Shown piece by piece: positions 36,159 through 43,761 of a stretch of DNA of 64,000 nucleotides. Every line of letters starts with the position of its first letter. Position 1 is the first letter of the stretch. The stretch spans positions 868,001-932,000 of the forward strand of contig CAVUWY010000002.1 of assembly GCA_963745405.1 (NCBI GenBank), read 5' to 3'. A program made the translations under genes and the position numbers. Source of the DNA: C-114 sp963745405 (GTDB lineage Bacteria; Chloroflexota; Limnocylindria; Limnocylindrales; CSP1-4). The notes below the pieces were generated by a model. The model saw nothing but the letters and a program-made list of their open reading frames with translations. It was not told the origin of the DNA and made no database searches.

Positions 36159-36164
36159 AGTCTA
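36159..36164 (-). promoter_or_regulatory. Probable -10 box (TAGACT), near-leaderless, UPF0182 gene
   Basis: TAGACT on the minus strand ends 12 bases before the ATG at 36146. The same hexamer appears ahead of guaA (39209-39214) and guaB3 (41743-41748) on the minus strand. Confidence 0.45.
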
Positions 36165-36255
36165 CCCTGCACTCGCCTGAGACGCCGTCGAACGCGACGA
36201 CGATCGTGGCCGCCCCTGCGGCCGCCCTCGCAGAAGGCCCTTTCCGCTCGCCCTG

Positions 36256-36717
36256 TCAGGGCCGGCCGAGGCCCTCGACGGCTCGGCCGAAGGCGACGAG
36301 GACCGCCTCGGCGAACTCGTTGGGCCGCATCGCCGCTGCTCGCATCGGCTCGGGGCGGATGGCCACGAGGACCGCCAGCGGGGCGTCCCAGGGCCGGGAC
36401 CCGTCGACCGGCGGGATCGCGGCGGCGACCCGGAACTGCAGCCGCCCGGCATCCTCGAGGATGAGCCCGGAGAGGCCGCCGGCGAGGCTCGGACCGAGCC
36501 GCATCGCCGGCGGGTCAGGCGGTGGGCCGCCGAGCGGGGCGACGTCGCGGTACCTCACGAGACCTTCGGCATCGGCGACCCAGCAGAGGGCGACCCACCA
36601 GCCGCCGTCGCCGTCCTCGGTCGGCCGCCCCATGCCGATACCGAGGACGCGGTCGCGGACGTGGATCTGCCGCTCGCGGAGGAAGGACGGGCCGGGGGCG
36701 GGGATCCTGTCGGGCAT
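36256..36717 (-). CDS. Hypothetical protein, 153 aa
   Basis: No family recognised. M-P-D-R-I-P-A-P-G at ATG 36717 begins a compact sequence with W-W-V-A-L-C-W-V-A-D-A-E-G-L-V-R-Y-R, then L-A-V-L-V-A-I-R-P-E and N-E-F-A-E-A-V-L-V-A-F-G-R-A-V. It has no signal sequence or membrane segment, so it is likely cytosolic. The longer upstream part of the frame is Arg/Pro noise overlapping the next gene. It sits 37 bases after the zinc-ribbon gene and is probably cotranscribed with it. Confidence 0.55.
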   Translation of the reverse strand: MPDRIPAPGPSFLRERQIHVRDRVLGIGMGRPTEDGDGGWWVALCWVADAEGLVRYRDVAPLGGPPPDPPAMRLGPSLAGGLSGLILEDAGRLQFRVAAAIPPVDGSRPWDAPLAVLVAIRPEPMRAAAMRPNEFAEAVLVAFGRAVEGLGRP

Positions 36718-36754
36718 CGGGCGTCGCCGACGGCCGGGGCCGGTGCGGCTCCGT

Positions 36755-37288
36755 TCAGGGTCCGGGCGGGGGTTCCTCGGCCGACGACGCCTCGGGCGCG
36801 GCGGCCGGTCCGGGTGGCGGCGTCGAGGGGGTCGCGCTCGGCGCGGGGGCTGCCGCTGCGACCGACGAGACCGTGGCATCTACGCCGTTCGCATCACGCT
36901 CCTCGGCCTCCTCGAGCACGAGCTCACCCTGCAGCTCGCCGGCCTCGGCCTCGATCCGCTGGCGCTGGGCCTCGAGCTCGAGACGCACCATCTCGATCTG
37001 GACGTCCGGCTTCGGTGGGGCGAGCGATTCGAGCTCCTTCTCGGAGGGGACATCCGACTTGTCGCCGGAGTCGCCGCCGAAGAAGCCGAGGATGCCGCCG
37101 CGGGACTTCGTGGCGGCCTTGGTGCGGAGGACGGCCTCGGTGTCGATCGCGGTCAGGCCCGGGAGCGCTCCTTCGCCGCTGGCGATGAGCGCTGCCCCGC
37201 ACGACGGGCAGGTCGCCGTGCCGGCCGGCGACTCGGTCGAGCACCACGGGCAGTGGATCGTGCTGGCGGCCGTCGATTCGTCTGGCAT
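36755..37288 (-). CDS. Zinc-ribbon protein with coiled coil
   Basis: 177 residues. The N-terminal ribbon C-P-W-C...C-P-S-C-G lies at residues 13-31. A Gly/Phe segment (G-I-L-G-F-F-G-G-D) follows, then a charged helix predicted as a coiled coil (about 95-130, M-V-R-L-E-L-E-A-Q-R-Q-R-I-E-A-E), then a Pro/Ala tail. ATG 37288 is chosen because AGGA lies 8 bases upstream; ATG 37297 overlaps that site. TATATC at 37310-37315 may be its -10. Function unknown. Confidence 0.65.
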   Translation of the reverse strand: MPDESTAASTIHCPWCSTESPAGTATCPSCGAALIASGEGALPGLTAIDTEAVLRTKAATKSRGGILGFFGGDSGDKSDVPSEKELESLAPPKPDVQIEMVRLELEAQRQRIEAEAGELQGELVLEEAEERDANGVDATVSSVAAAAPAPSATPSTPPPGPAAAPEASSAEEPPPGP

Positions 37289-37360
37289 GGCGGACATCCT
37301 AGCGCGTTCGATATACCCGCCGCCCCCCCGTTGGTCCCATGCCGGGGGGACCGATGTCGG

Positions 37361-39169
37361 TCACTCCCACTCGATGGTGGCGGGCGGTTTGCTGCTGATG
37401 TCGTATACGACGCGGTTCACGCCGGGGACCTCGTTGACGATACGGGACGAGATCCGGCCGAGGACGTCGTACGGGAGCTTCGCCCAGTCGGCGGTCATCC
37501 CGTCCTCCGACGTGACGGCCCGGATGGCGACGACGTTGGCGTACGTCCGGCCGTCGCCCATGACGCCGACGCTGCGGACCGGGGTCAGGATGGCGAACGA
37601 CTGCCAGACGCTGCGGTACAGGCCCGCCGCCTTGATCTCGTCGATGACGATCCAGTCGGCCTCGCGGAGCGTGTCGAGGCGCTCGGCCGTGACCTCGCCG
37701 ATGATGCGGATCGCGAGACCGGGTCCCGGGAAGGGCTGCCGCTGGACCATCGCCTCCGGCAGGCCGAGCTCGTTGCCGACCGCCCGGACCTCGTCCTTGA
37801 AGAGGTACCGCAGCGGCTCGATGAGCTGGAAGCGGAGGTCGGCCGGCAGGCCGCCGACGTTGTGGTGGGTCTTGATCTTCTGGGCTGCCTTCGTCTCCGG
37901 CGCGGTCGACTCGATCACGTCGGGGTAGAGCGTCCCCTGGGTGAGGAAGTCGATCCGTCCGAGCTTGACCGACTCCTCCTCGAAGACGCGGATGAACTCG
38001 TCGCCGATGATCCGCCGCTTCCGCTCGGGGTCCTCGACCCCGGCCAGGCGGGCCAGGAACCGCTCCCGGGCGTCGACCATGACGAGCCGCATGCCGAGGT
38101 GCTCGGCGAAGGTCTCGCGGAGCAGCTCCGACTCGCGCTTCCGCATGAGGCCGTGATCGACGTAGATGCAGGTGAGCCGGTCGCCGACGGCTCGATGGAC
38201 GAGGGCCGCCGCGACGGCCGAGTCGACGCCGCCGGAGAGGGCGCAGATGACGAGGCCATCGGAACCGGTCGCCCGGGCGTGGGCGTCGACGCGGTCCCGG
38301 ATCTCGGCGACGGTCTGCTCGATGAAGTTGGCCGGCGTCCAGCTGGGGGTCGCCCCGGCGATCCCGACGACGAAGTTGCGGAGGACGTCGCGGCCGTGTG
38401 GCGTGTGGGCGACCTCGGGATGGAACTGGATGCCGTACAGGCCGCGGGCGGTGTCGGCGAGGCCGGCGAAGGGCGTCGAGTCGGTCTGGGCGGTGGCCCG
38501 GAAGCCTTCCGGCAGGCGGGTGATCGAGTCGCCGTGGCTCATCCACACCGGTTGGTCGCGATCGAGGCCGGCGAACAGCCCGTCGTCGTCGGTGATGGTG
38601 ACGGTAGCCGGCCCGTACTCGCGATGGCTGGCCGGAAGGACGTCGCCCCCGAGCTCGTGGGCCATGAGGTGGGCGCCGTAGCAGATGCCGAGGATGGGGA
38701 TCCGGCTCGACCAGATGGCGCTGTCGGGCCGCGGCGCGTCGACGTCGTAGACGGAGTCGGGACCGCCGGAGAGGATCACCGCCTTGGGAGCGCGCCGCTC
38801 GATCTCGGCCCAGGGGGTGTCGTGCGGCAGGAGCTCCGAGTAGACGTTGAGCTCGCGGACCCGCCGCGCGATGAGCTGGGCGAACTGGCTGCCGAAGTCG
38901 AGGACGACGACCGTGTCCGGTTCGACCGGCCGATCGCCGGTCGGCCGGTTCGGCGCCGGCGCGTCGAGCGCGACCTCGAGATACGCCTCGACCTCGGCGT
39001 CGTCGGGTGCCAGGACCCGGTGGCCGGCGTTGGCGGCCTCGCCGTGGACGGTCTTGCCGCGCTGCCGGACGGGCGGGGCGGTGGCGCCGGGGGGTCCGGC
39101 CGATGGAGCGGGCGTTTCGGCCCGCTCGGACTGCGGCTCGGTCGACTCCAGGTCGCTACTCGCCGTCAC
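37361..39169 (-). CDS. guaA: GMP synthase (glutamine-hydrolysing)
   Basis: Converts XMP to GMP. Residues 1 to about 85 are an unusual Pro/Ala-rich extension. The class-I amidotransferase domain follows: V-L-D-F-G-S-Q-F-A-Q-L-I-A-R-R-V-R-E, then G-I-C-Y-G-A-H with the nucleophilic Cys (the residue after YG-A is His rather than the usual Gln), and F-H-P-E-V. The ATP-pyrophosphatase P-loop is L-S-G-G-V-D-S-A-V-A-A, and the dimerisation domain ends I-S-S-K-P-P-A-T-I-E-W-E. The start is GTG 39169 with AGGAGG 11 bases upstream and TAGACT at 39209-39214 as -10. GuaB3 lies 1.3 kb upstream on the same strand. Confidence 0.96.
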   Translation of the reverse strand: MTASSDLESTEPQSERAETPAPSAGPPGATAPPVRQRGKTVHGEAANAGHRVLAPDDAEVEAYLEVALDAPAPNRPTGDRPVEPDTVVVLDFGSQFAQLIARRVRELNVYSELLPHDTPWAEIERRAPKAVILSGGPDSVYDVDAPRPDSAIWSSRIPILGICYGAHLMAHELGGDVLPASHREYGPATVTITDDDGLFAGLDRDQPVWMSHGDSITRLPEGFRATAQTDSTPFAGLADTARGLYGIQFHPEVAHTPHGRDVLRNFVVGIAGATPSWTPANFIEQTVAEIRDRVDAHARATGSDGLVICALSGGVDSAVAAALVHRAVGDRLTCIYVDHGLMRKRESELLRETFAEHLGMRLVMVDARERFLARLAGVEDPERKRRIIGDEFIRVFEEESVKLGRIDFLTQGTLYPDVIESTAPETKAAQKIKTHHNVGGLPADLRFQLIEPLRYLFKDEVRAVGNELGLPEAMVQRQPFPGPGLAIRIIGEVTAERLDTLREADWIVIDEIKAAGLYRSVWQSFAILTPVRSVGVMGDGRTYANVVAIRAVTSEDGMTADWAKLPYDVLGRISSRIVNEVPGVNRVVYDISSKPPATIEWE

Positions 39170-39211
39170 GCCCGATGCCGCCTCCTCACCATCCCGCCGC
39201 CTGCCGTCAGT

Positions 39212-39478
39212 CTACCCGGCGTCGGCCTCCGCGGGAACGGCGTCGAGTGACGCGATCGACGAGATCGACCAGCCGGGCTCGACCGCGACGACGCGGTCGG
39301 CGGTCTGGTCGTTGGCCCGGGCCAGCGCCGCGAAGAAGGCGGCCCGGCGATGCGAGACGAAGCGGGCGTCCTTGCAGGCGCAGCCCTCGTTGAGGCAGGC
39401 GACGGGGCGGGGGGCAGGCGCGACAGGCGCCTCGAGGATGATGATCGCCTCCGGCCGGGCCTGATCTGGGTGATACAT
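39212..39478 (-). CDS. Small Cys-containing protein, 88 aa, unknown function
   Basis: M-Y-H-P-D-Q-A-R-P-E-A-I-I-I-L-E-A-P-V is started at ATG 39478 behind a perfect AAAGGAGG at nine bases, the best Shine-Dalgarno site in the area. The middle has A-C-L-N-E-G-C-A-C-K-D-A-R-F-V-S-H-R-R, three cysteines that could bind metal or iron-sulphur. The end is Ile/Ser-rich. It has no signal peptide. A long (>280 b) upstream region contains a strong hairpin and 11-bp direct repeats, so regulation may be elaborate for so small a gene. Its 3' end overlaps the guaA -10 box. Confidence 0.6.
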   Translation of the reverse strand: MYHPDQARPEAIIILEAPVAPAPRPVACLNEGCACKDARFVSHRRAAFFAALARANDQTADRVVAVEPGWSISSIASLDAVPAEADAG

Positions 39479-39682
39479 CGCGCGTTGCCTCCTTTCGGTC
39501 GCGCCGGCCGCTGGCGGGTCGGTCTTCGACAGAGGGATCGTCGCCGATGGGCGGGTGCGCCCCGATAGGCCGGAGGCGGTTCGTGGGATGGATGGACGAC
39601 TTCGATGAGGATGGACGGATGTCACGGCCGGCCGGGCCGGCGATGTCAGGGCGCCAGTCTCGTCAGGCGTCGACGGACGCGA

Positions 39683-39712
39683 AGAAGCGGCGCTGGGAGG
39701 GGCGCCGCTTCT
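39683..39712. other. Perfect 11-bp stem, 8-b loop hairpin
   Basis: AGAAGCGGCGC at 39683-39693 pairs perfectly with GCGCCGCTTCT at 39702-39712. No T-run follows on either strand, so it is not a textbook terminator. It lies in the presumed 5' leader of the 88-aa gene (start 39478) and about 80 bases beyond the stop of the 47-aa gene on the same strand, so it could be an attenuator, a processed end or a factor-dependent terminator. Confidence 0.6.
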
Positions 39713-39763
39713 GTACCGGACGACGAGGAGGAGGATGGGAGCCGCCGTCCGGTCGGGAGATCA

Positions 39764-39803
39764 GGTATTCGGTTGTTATTCGATTGTTCTTCAGTTGTGG
39801 GCC
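39764..39803. promoter_or_regulatory. Three to four 11-bp direct repeats resembling response-regulator boxes
   Basis: Units GGTATTC (39764), GTTATTC (39775) and GTTCTTC (39786), each followed by four bases ending TT, repeat at exactly 11 bp; GTGGGCC (39797) is a weak fourth. One unit per helical turn with a 7+4 layout is the form of PhoP/PhoB-type sites bound by OmpR-family regulators. The tract is the most AT-rich spot in the surrounding region, overlaps the stop codon of the 47-aa gene, and lies about 290 bases upstream of the 88-aa gene. Confidence 0.5.
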
Positions 39804-39934
39804 GCTCCACGGCGGCGTGGTCGGGGTTCGCGTCGGGCTGGCCCATGACCGATCCGGAGCGCGACCACGTCGAGCGTCAACAGCACTGCGATAGCGACGA
39901 CGACGGTGGATGAAGCGTCCATCACGGCGCTCAT
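39791..39934 (-). CDS. Small single-pass membrane protein, 47 aa
   Basis: M-S-A-V-M-D-A-S-S-T starts at ATG 39934, with GAGGG six bases upstream. A transmembrane helix V-V-V-A-I-A-V-L-L-T-L-D-V-V-A-L-R-I-G is followed by a basic tail R-R-E-P-R-P-R-R-R-G. The D-V-V-A-L-R-I-G-H-G pattern after the helix resembles widespread very small proteins of the D-x-A-A-L-R-F-G-x-D-S-R type in high-GC bacteria. I would have missed it without that pattern, and no function is known. The 39935-40064 stretch upstream holds nothing else recognisable. Confidence 0.5.
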   Translation of the reverse strand: MSAVMDASSTVVVAIAVLLTLDVVALRIGHGPARREPRPRRRGAAHN

Positions 39935-40064
39935 GCTGGCCCTCGGTCGAGGCCGCGCCCATCGCCGTCCGACCGCGCCCGACATGGACATCCGTCGCAT
40001 CCGATCGCCGTCATCCGACGAGGCGACGGTGTCGAGCGGGCGAGAGCGGACCCGAAGCGGGCCG

Positions 40065-40442
40065 TCAGTCGCGGTTGCGCATCGCCTCGGCCGCCATGTC
40101 GAAGTAGGCCTGGAGCCGCGCCGCGACCTCGGCCGGCGGATCGGACCAGGCGATCGCCTCCCGCATCCGGGCCAGCCAGGCGTCCCGCTCGGCCGGGCCG
40201 ATGGCGAAGGGCGAGTGGCGCATCCGGAGGCGCGGGTGGCCGCGCTCGGCGTCGTACGTCGTCGGACCGCCCCAGTACTGGGCCAGGAAGAGGGTGAGCC
40301 GGTGTCGGGCACCGGCCAGGTCGGGCTCCGGGTAGAGCGGCCGCAGCACCGGATCGACGGCGACGCCGTCGTAGAACCGGCCGACCAGAGCCTCGAAGAA
40401 CGGCATCCCGCCGGCGGCTTCATAGAGGGACTGTTCGGTCAC
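40065..40442 (-). CDS. glbO: Group II truncated haemoglobin
   Basis: Two-on-two globin of 125 residues, a haem protein proposed for oxygen or peroxide chemistry. Seen: S-L-Y-E-A-A-G-G-M-P-F-F (A/B helices), F-Y-D-G-V (B10 Tyr), L-A-Q-Y-W-G-G-P-T-T-Y, the proximal His in L-R-M-R-H-S-P-F, and Trp G8 in E-R-D-A-W-L-A-R-M. GTG 40442 is used; the 65 codons before it in the same frame shadow guaB3. It lies 43 bases after guaB3. Confidence 0.93.
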   Translation of the reverse strand: MTEQSLYEAAGGMPFFEALVGRFYDGVAVDPVLRPLYPEPDLAGARHRLTLFLAQYWGGPTTYDAERGHPRLRMRHSPFAIGPAERDAWLARMREAIAWSDPPAEVAARLQAYFDMAAEAMRNRD

Positions 40443-40485
40443 CGACGAGATCTGAGGCCTGGGGAGCCGGCCGGGTGCGGTCGGC

Positions 40486-41682
40486 TCAGCGCCCGCGCTG
40501 CCAGGACTTGCCTTCGCTCCCGACGGCCGGCGCGTAGACCATCTCGACCGCCTGCATCTCGGCGATCGTCCGGGCACCGAGGGCGGCCATCGACTGGCGG
40601 AGGGCGCCGACGAGGTTCTCGGATCCGTCCGTGACATGAGCCGGCCCGAAGAGGATCCGCTCCAGGCTGCCGACCGTCCCGACCGAGATGCGGGTGCCTC
40701 GCGGCAGGGTCGGCGATGGCGCCGCCATCCCCCAGTTCGTGCCGCGGCCCGGCGCTTCCTCCGCCCTGGCCAGCGGGGATCCGAGCATCAGGGCATCGGC
40801 GCCGGCGGCGATCGCCTTGGCCAGCTCGCCGCCTCGCCGCATGCCTCCGTCGGCCACCACCGGGACATAGCGACCCGTTTCGGCGAGATAGGCATCCCGG
40901 GCGGCCGCCACGTCGCTGATCGCCGTCACCTGGGGGACGCCGATGCCGAGCACCTCACGGGTCGTGCAGGCGGCTCCGGGTCCGACCCCGACGAACACCG
41001 CCGCGGCGCCCTGCTCCATGAGGGCGAAGGCAGCCTCGGCGTTCGTCGTGTTGCCGACGGCGACCGGGATCGGCATGAACCGGGTGAACTCCTCGAGCGA
41101 GAGTGGGTCGTACTGGGTGGCGAGGTGACGGGCCGAGCTGACCTGGCTCTGGACGAGGAAGAGGTCCGCGCCGTGCTCGGCGGTGAACGGCCCGAACCGG
41201 CGAGCCGCCGCCGGCGTGGCAGCGACGGCGACCGGCGAGCCGGTCGACCGGATCTCGGCGATGCGGGCGGCGATGAGGTCCTCTCGGATGGGCTCGGCGT
41301 AGGCCTCGGCGAGGAGGTCCTGGACCTCGCCGGCCGGTGCCTCGGCGATCCGGGCGAGGACCGCGTCCGGCTCCTCGTAGCGGGTCTGTACGCCCTCGAG
41401 GTTGAGGATGGCGAGGCCGCCGAGGCGAGCCAGCACACCGGCGAACCGGGTGTCGACGACGGCGTCCATGGCCGATGCGAGGATCGGGACCGAGAGATCC
41501 AGCCCGCAGAAGGTCCCGGCGAGGTCGACGTCGGCCGGCTCGACCGTGCTCGTCCCCGGGGCCAGGCTGACGTCCTCGAAGCCGTAGGTCGGGCGGATCG
41601 TGTCGACCTTCGAACGGAAGATGCGGCGGCTGGCGGCCGCGCTCGGACCGGGAGGGGTCATCGTTCCGTCGGCCTGGGTCAT
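40486..41682 (-). CDS. GuaB3 family IMP dehydrogenase-related protein
   Basis: A TIM-barrel enzyme of 398 residues related to IMP dehydrogenase but lacking the CBS pair, as in GuaB3. The phosphate loop and catalytic loop read F-V-G-V-G-P-G-A-A-C-T-T-R-E-V-L-G-I-G-V-P-Q with the active Cys. Also seen are A-D-G-G-M-R-R-G-G-E and M-L-G-S-P-L-A-R-A-E-E-A-P-G-R-G. ATG 41682 is chosen because GGAGG stands 8 bases upstream; TAGACT at 41743-41748 is a likely -10. Near guaA it fits a guanine nucleotide role, though GuaB3 biochemistry is less settled than that of canonical GuaB. Confidence 0.9.
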   Translation of the reverse strand: MTQADGTMTPPGPSAAASRRIFRSKVDTIRPTYGFEDVSLAPGTSTVEPADVDLAGTFCGLDLSVPILASAMDAVVDTRFAGVLARLGGLAILNLEGVQTRYEEPDAVLARIAEAPAGEVQDLLAEAYAEPIREDLIAARIAEIRSTGSPVAVAATPAAARRFGPFTAEHGADLFLVQSQVSSARHLATQYDPLSLEEFTRFMPIPVAVGNTTNAEAAFALMEQGAAAVFVGVGPGAACTTREVLGIGVPQVTAISDVAAARDAYLAETGRYVPVVADGGMRRGGELAKAIAAGADALMLGSPLARAEEAPGRGTNWGMAAPSPTLPRGTRISVGTVGSLERILFGPAHVTDGSENLVGALRQSMAALGARTIAEMQAVEMVYAPAVGSEGKSWQRGR

Positions 41683-41753
41683 CGGTCGCGCCTCCTCCAC
41701 CGATCCGCCGACCCGGACGGCATCGCGCCGGTCGACAGCCACAGTCTACCGGG

Positions 41754-42245
41754 CTACCACATCGGCCGGCCTGCCGCCTCGAGATCGAGGCGGAACCAGC
41801 GGGCACGTTCCGGGTCGATGAGGTTGTCGCCGATGCGATCGAGCGCATCGCGATAGCCCGGCCAGACGACCTCGGCTCGGGCGGCCGGCAGCGACAGCCA
41901 GCGCATGGCGTCGTGCTCGTGAGAGAGGGTGACGTCGGTCTCCCGCCCCAACCGGACGGCGAAGACAGCGGCCGTGAGGATCGCGTCGGCGGGCGCGAAG
42001 TGGAACTGGTTGACGAAGTCGAGGTCGTACATCGCCTCGATGGTCGCCTGGGCGACGCCGGTCTCCTCGCGGAGTTCTCGGAGGGCGCCCTCCAGCACTC
42101 GCTCGCCGTCCTCGAGCCGCCCCGACACGCCCTGCCAGAGGCCGGGCAGGATCCGGTCGGCGGAGCGCCGCATCAGGAGGATCTGCGCCTCGCCGTCGAC
42201 GATCCGGAAGATCCAGACGTCGACGATGTCGGGCCGGAAGGCCAT
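41754..42245 (-). CDS. Nudix hydrolase
   Basis: 163 residues. The complete Nudix box is at residues 42-64: G-R-L-E-D-G-E, then R-E-L-R-E-E-T-G-V, matching G-x5-E-x7-R-E-x2-E-E-x-G. The N-terminus V-D-V-W-I-F-R-I and the C-terminal H-D-A-M-R-W-L-S-L resemble NudB-type dihydroneopterin triphosphate or dATP pyrophosphatases. The substrate is not determined. It lies 17 bases after darA and is probably cotranscribed, which raises nucleotide-messenger turnover as a possibility. Confidence 0.88.
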   Translation of the reverse strand: MAFRPDIVDVWIFRIVDGEAQILLMRRSADRILPGLWQGVSGRLEDGERVLEGALRELREETGVAQATIEAMYDLDFVNQFHFAPADAILTAAVFAVRLGRETDVTLSHEHDAMRWLSLPAARAEVVWPGYRDALDRIGDNLIDPERARWFRLDLEAAGRPMW

Positions 42246-42262
42246 CAGCCGGCGCCGCGGAC

Positions 42263-42592
42263 CTAGAGCCGCTCGACCCGGTCGACCGGGAGGACGAACA
42301 CGGTCGCGCCACCGACCTCGACCTCGAGCGGGTAGGGCATGAAGAACTCGCCCGGCTCCATGATCGGTGGCATCGGGTTGACCACCTGCGTGCGTGCCTT
42401 GCAGTTGGCGGCGATGATCTCCATCACGTCGTCGACCGCGGTCTCCTCGACGCCGAGGATGATCGTCGCGTTCGACTGCTTGAGGAAGCCGCCCGACGAG
42501 TGGAGGCGGGTCGCCCGGTACTCCTTCTTGAGCAGGGCGTCGACGAGCGGGCCGGCGTCCTCGTTGTGGACGACCGCGACGACGAGTTTCAC
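42263..42592 (-). CDS. darA: Cyclic-di-AMP receptor, DarA/PstA PII-like family
   Basis: A PII-fold trimer that binds c-di-AMP. The 109 residues match the family in length and pattern: K-L-V-V-A-V-V-H-N-E-D-A-G, L-H-S-S-G-G-F-L-K-Q-S-N-A-T-I-I-L-G-V, and G-G-A-T-V-F-V-L-P-V-D. GTG 42592 has TATACT 7 bases before it, a leaderless start. It shows the cell uses c-di-AMP. It is divergent from a diguanylate cyclase, so c-di-AMP and c-di-GMP genes stand side by side. Confidence 0.93.
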   Translation of the reverse strand: MKLVVAVVHNEDAGPLVDALLKKEYRATRLHSSGGFLKQSNATIILGVEETAVDDVMEIIAANCKARTQVVNPMPPIMEPGEFFMPYPLEVEVGGATVFVLPVDRVERL

Positions 42593-42599
42593 GCGGCGG

Positions 42600-42605
42600 A
42601 GTATA
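42600..42605 (-). promoter_or_regulatory. -10 box (TATACT) of leaderless darA promoter
   Basis: TATACT on the minus strand ends 7 bases before the GTG of darA, with no ribosome site between them. The divergent diguanylate cyclase has TACTCT at 42669-42674 on the plus strand as its own -10 candidate. Confidence 0.65.
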
Positions 42606-42713
42606 GGACGGGCACCCGGCCGGTCCAGACGACGTCGCGGGCGGGCTTCCCGTCGTGGCCCGGCGTCGTACTCTTGCCTCGTCCGCCATCGATGACCCTG
42701 ACAGGAGGGACGC

Positions 42714-43748
42714 GTGACCGACTCGACCACCGGAGCCAGGCGCGGCACCGACGATCCGCTGGCGATCCTCTCGAGCGCCGCCGCGATCGTCGCCCTCGGC
42801 ACCGACCTCGACGCGACCCTGACCGGGCTCCTCGACGCGGCGACCGCGGCGGTCGGCGCCTCCTTCGGCGTCGTCTACCTCCAGGATCCCGATCGGAGCG
42901 AGCTCCAGGTCACCGTCACCATCGGCCTCGACGAGGCGGCTCGGAGCGCCCTCGAGGATTCGGCCGGCGATCCCGATGACGCCCCGGCCATCGTCGCCCG
43001 CGACCGGAACGCCGCGACCGCCGGTGCCGGCGCCTTCCTGAAGGCGACCGGGGCCGCCGCGGACCTGCGCCCGCTCATCGTCGCCCGGGCCGGTGTGGAA
43101 CTGCCGCTTGGCGTCCAGGCGGTCGGCTGGCCGGTCGCCCACGAGGTGACCGACGACGAAGCCGCCATCCTCGATGCGCTCGCCTCGCTCGCCGCCGTCG
43201 CGATCGACCGGGGCCGCCTCGCCTCGCTCATCGCCGAGCGTTCCGAGTGGTTCGAGCGGATCGCCCACGCGGATCCCCTGACCGGCCTGGCCAACGACCG
43301 GACCTTCGCCCGCGTCCTCGAGCTCGAGCTGGCGCGAGCCGGCCGGCAGGGCGGGGAGCTGTCGCTTGCCCTGTTCGACATCGACGGCTTCGCGGCCACG
43401 AATGCGTCCGCGGGGCACGAGACGGGCGACGACATCCTCCGGGCCGTGGCGGCGGTCCTGGCCGAGTCGGTCCGGCTCGTCGACACCGTCGCCAGGTTCG
43501 GCGGCGACGAGTTCGTCATGGTCGCCCCCGGGGCGGCCGGCGTCACCGTCGCCCAGCGGGTCCTCGATGGAGTCGCCCGACTCGAGCCGCTCGGTGGCGC
43601 CAAGGTGACCGTCTCGGCCGGTGTCGCCCGCTTCCCCGTCGACGGCGCCACGTCCGAGGAGTTGCTGGCGGCAGCCGGCGCTGCCCTGGATGAGGCTCGG
43701 GCCGCGGGCGGCGGCGGCGTCTCGGCAGCTCCCGTCGGAGCCGGCTGA
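42714..43748 (+). CDS. GAF domain diguanylate cyclase (GGDEF)
   Basis: 344 residues, soluble. A GAF sensor domain occupies about residues 15-168 (L-L-D-A-A-T-A-A-V-G-A-S-F-G-V-V-Y). The GGDEF domain follows: A-D-P-L-T-G-L-A-N-D-R-T-F, L-A-L-F-D-I-D-G-F, and the active site R-F-G-G-D-E-F (GGDEF at 263-267). An inhibitory I-site R-L-V-D (254-257) stands at the correct spacing, so c-di-GMP feedback is expected. GTG 42714 has AGGAGG five to six bases upstream. No EAL domain is attached. Confidence 0.95.
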   Translation: MTDSTTGARRGTDDPLAILSSAAAIVALGTDLDATLTGLLDAATAAVGASFGVVYLQDPDRSELQVTVTIGLDEAARSALEDSAGDPDDAPAIVARDRNAATAGAGAFLKATGAAADLRPLIVARAGVELPLGVQAVGWPVAHEVTDDEAAILDALASLAAVAIDRGRLASLIAERSEWFERIAHADPLTGLANDRTFARVLELELARAGRQGGELSLALFDIDGFAATNASAGHETGDDILRAVAAVLAESVRLVDTVARFGGDEFVMVAPGAAGVTVAQRVLDGVARLEPLGGAKVTVSAGVARFPVDGATSEELLAAAGAALDEARAAGGGGVSAAPVGAG

Positions 43749-43761
43749 CCGTCTAGCCGGC
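43740..43761. terminator. Hairpin between convergent genes
   Basis: GCCGGCT (43740-43746) pairs with AGCCGGC (43755-43761) across an 8-base loop, covering the stop codons of both the GGDEF gene and the anti-sigma gene. It has no T-run; as a symmetric GC stem it could end transcription from both sides. Confidence 0.4.

Noticed and set aside
39683..39712. Rho-independent terminator
   Set aside because: The stem is strong but no T-run follows on either strand, so it is kept only as a hairpin of unknown role.
39547..39894. 115-codon plus-strand ORF in the intergenic region
   Set aside because: No ribosome site, no recognisable pattern, and it covers the hairpin, the direct repeats and the opposite small gene.
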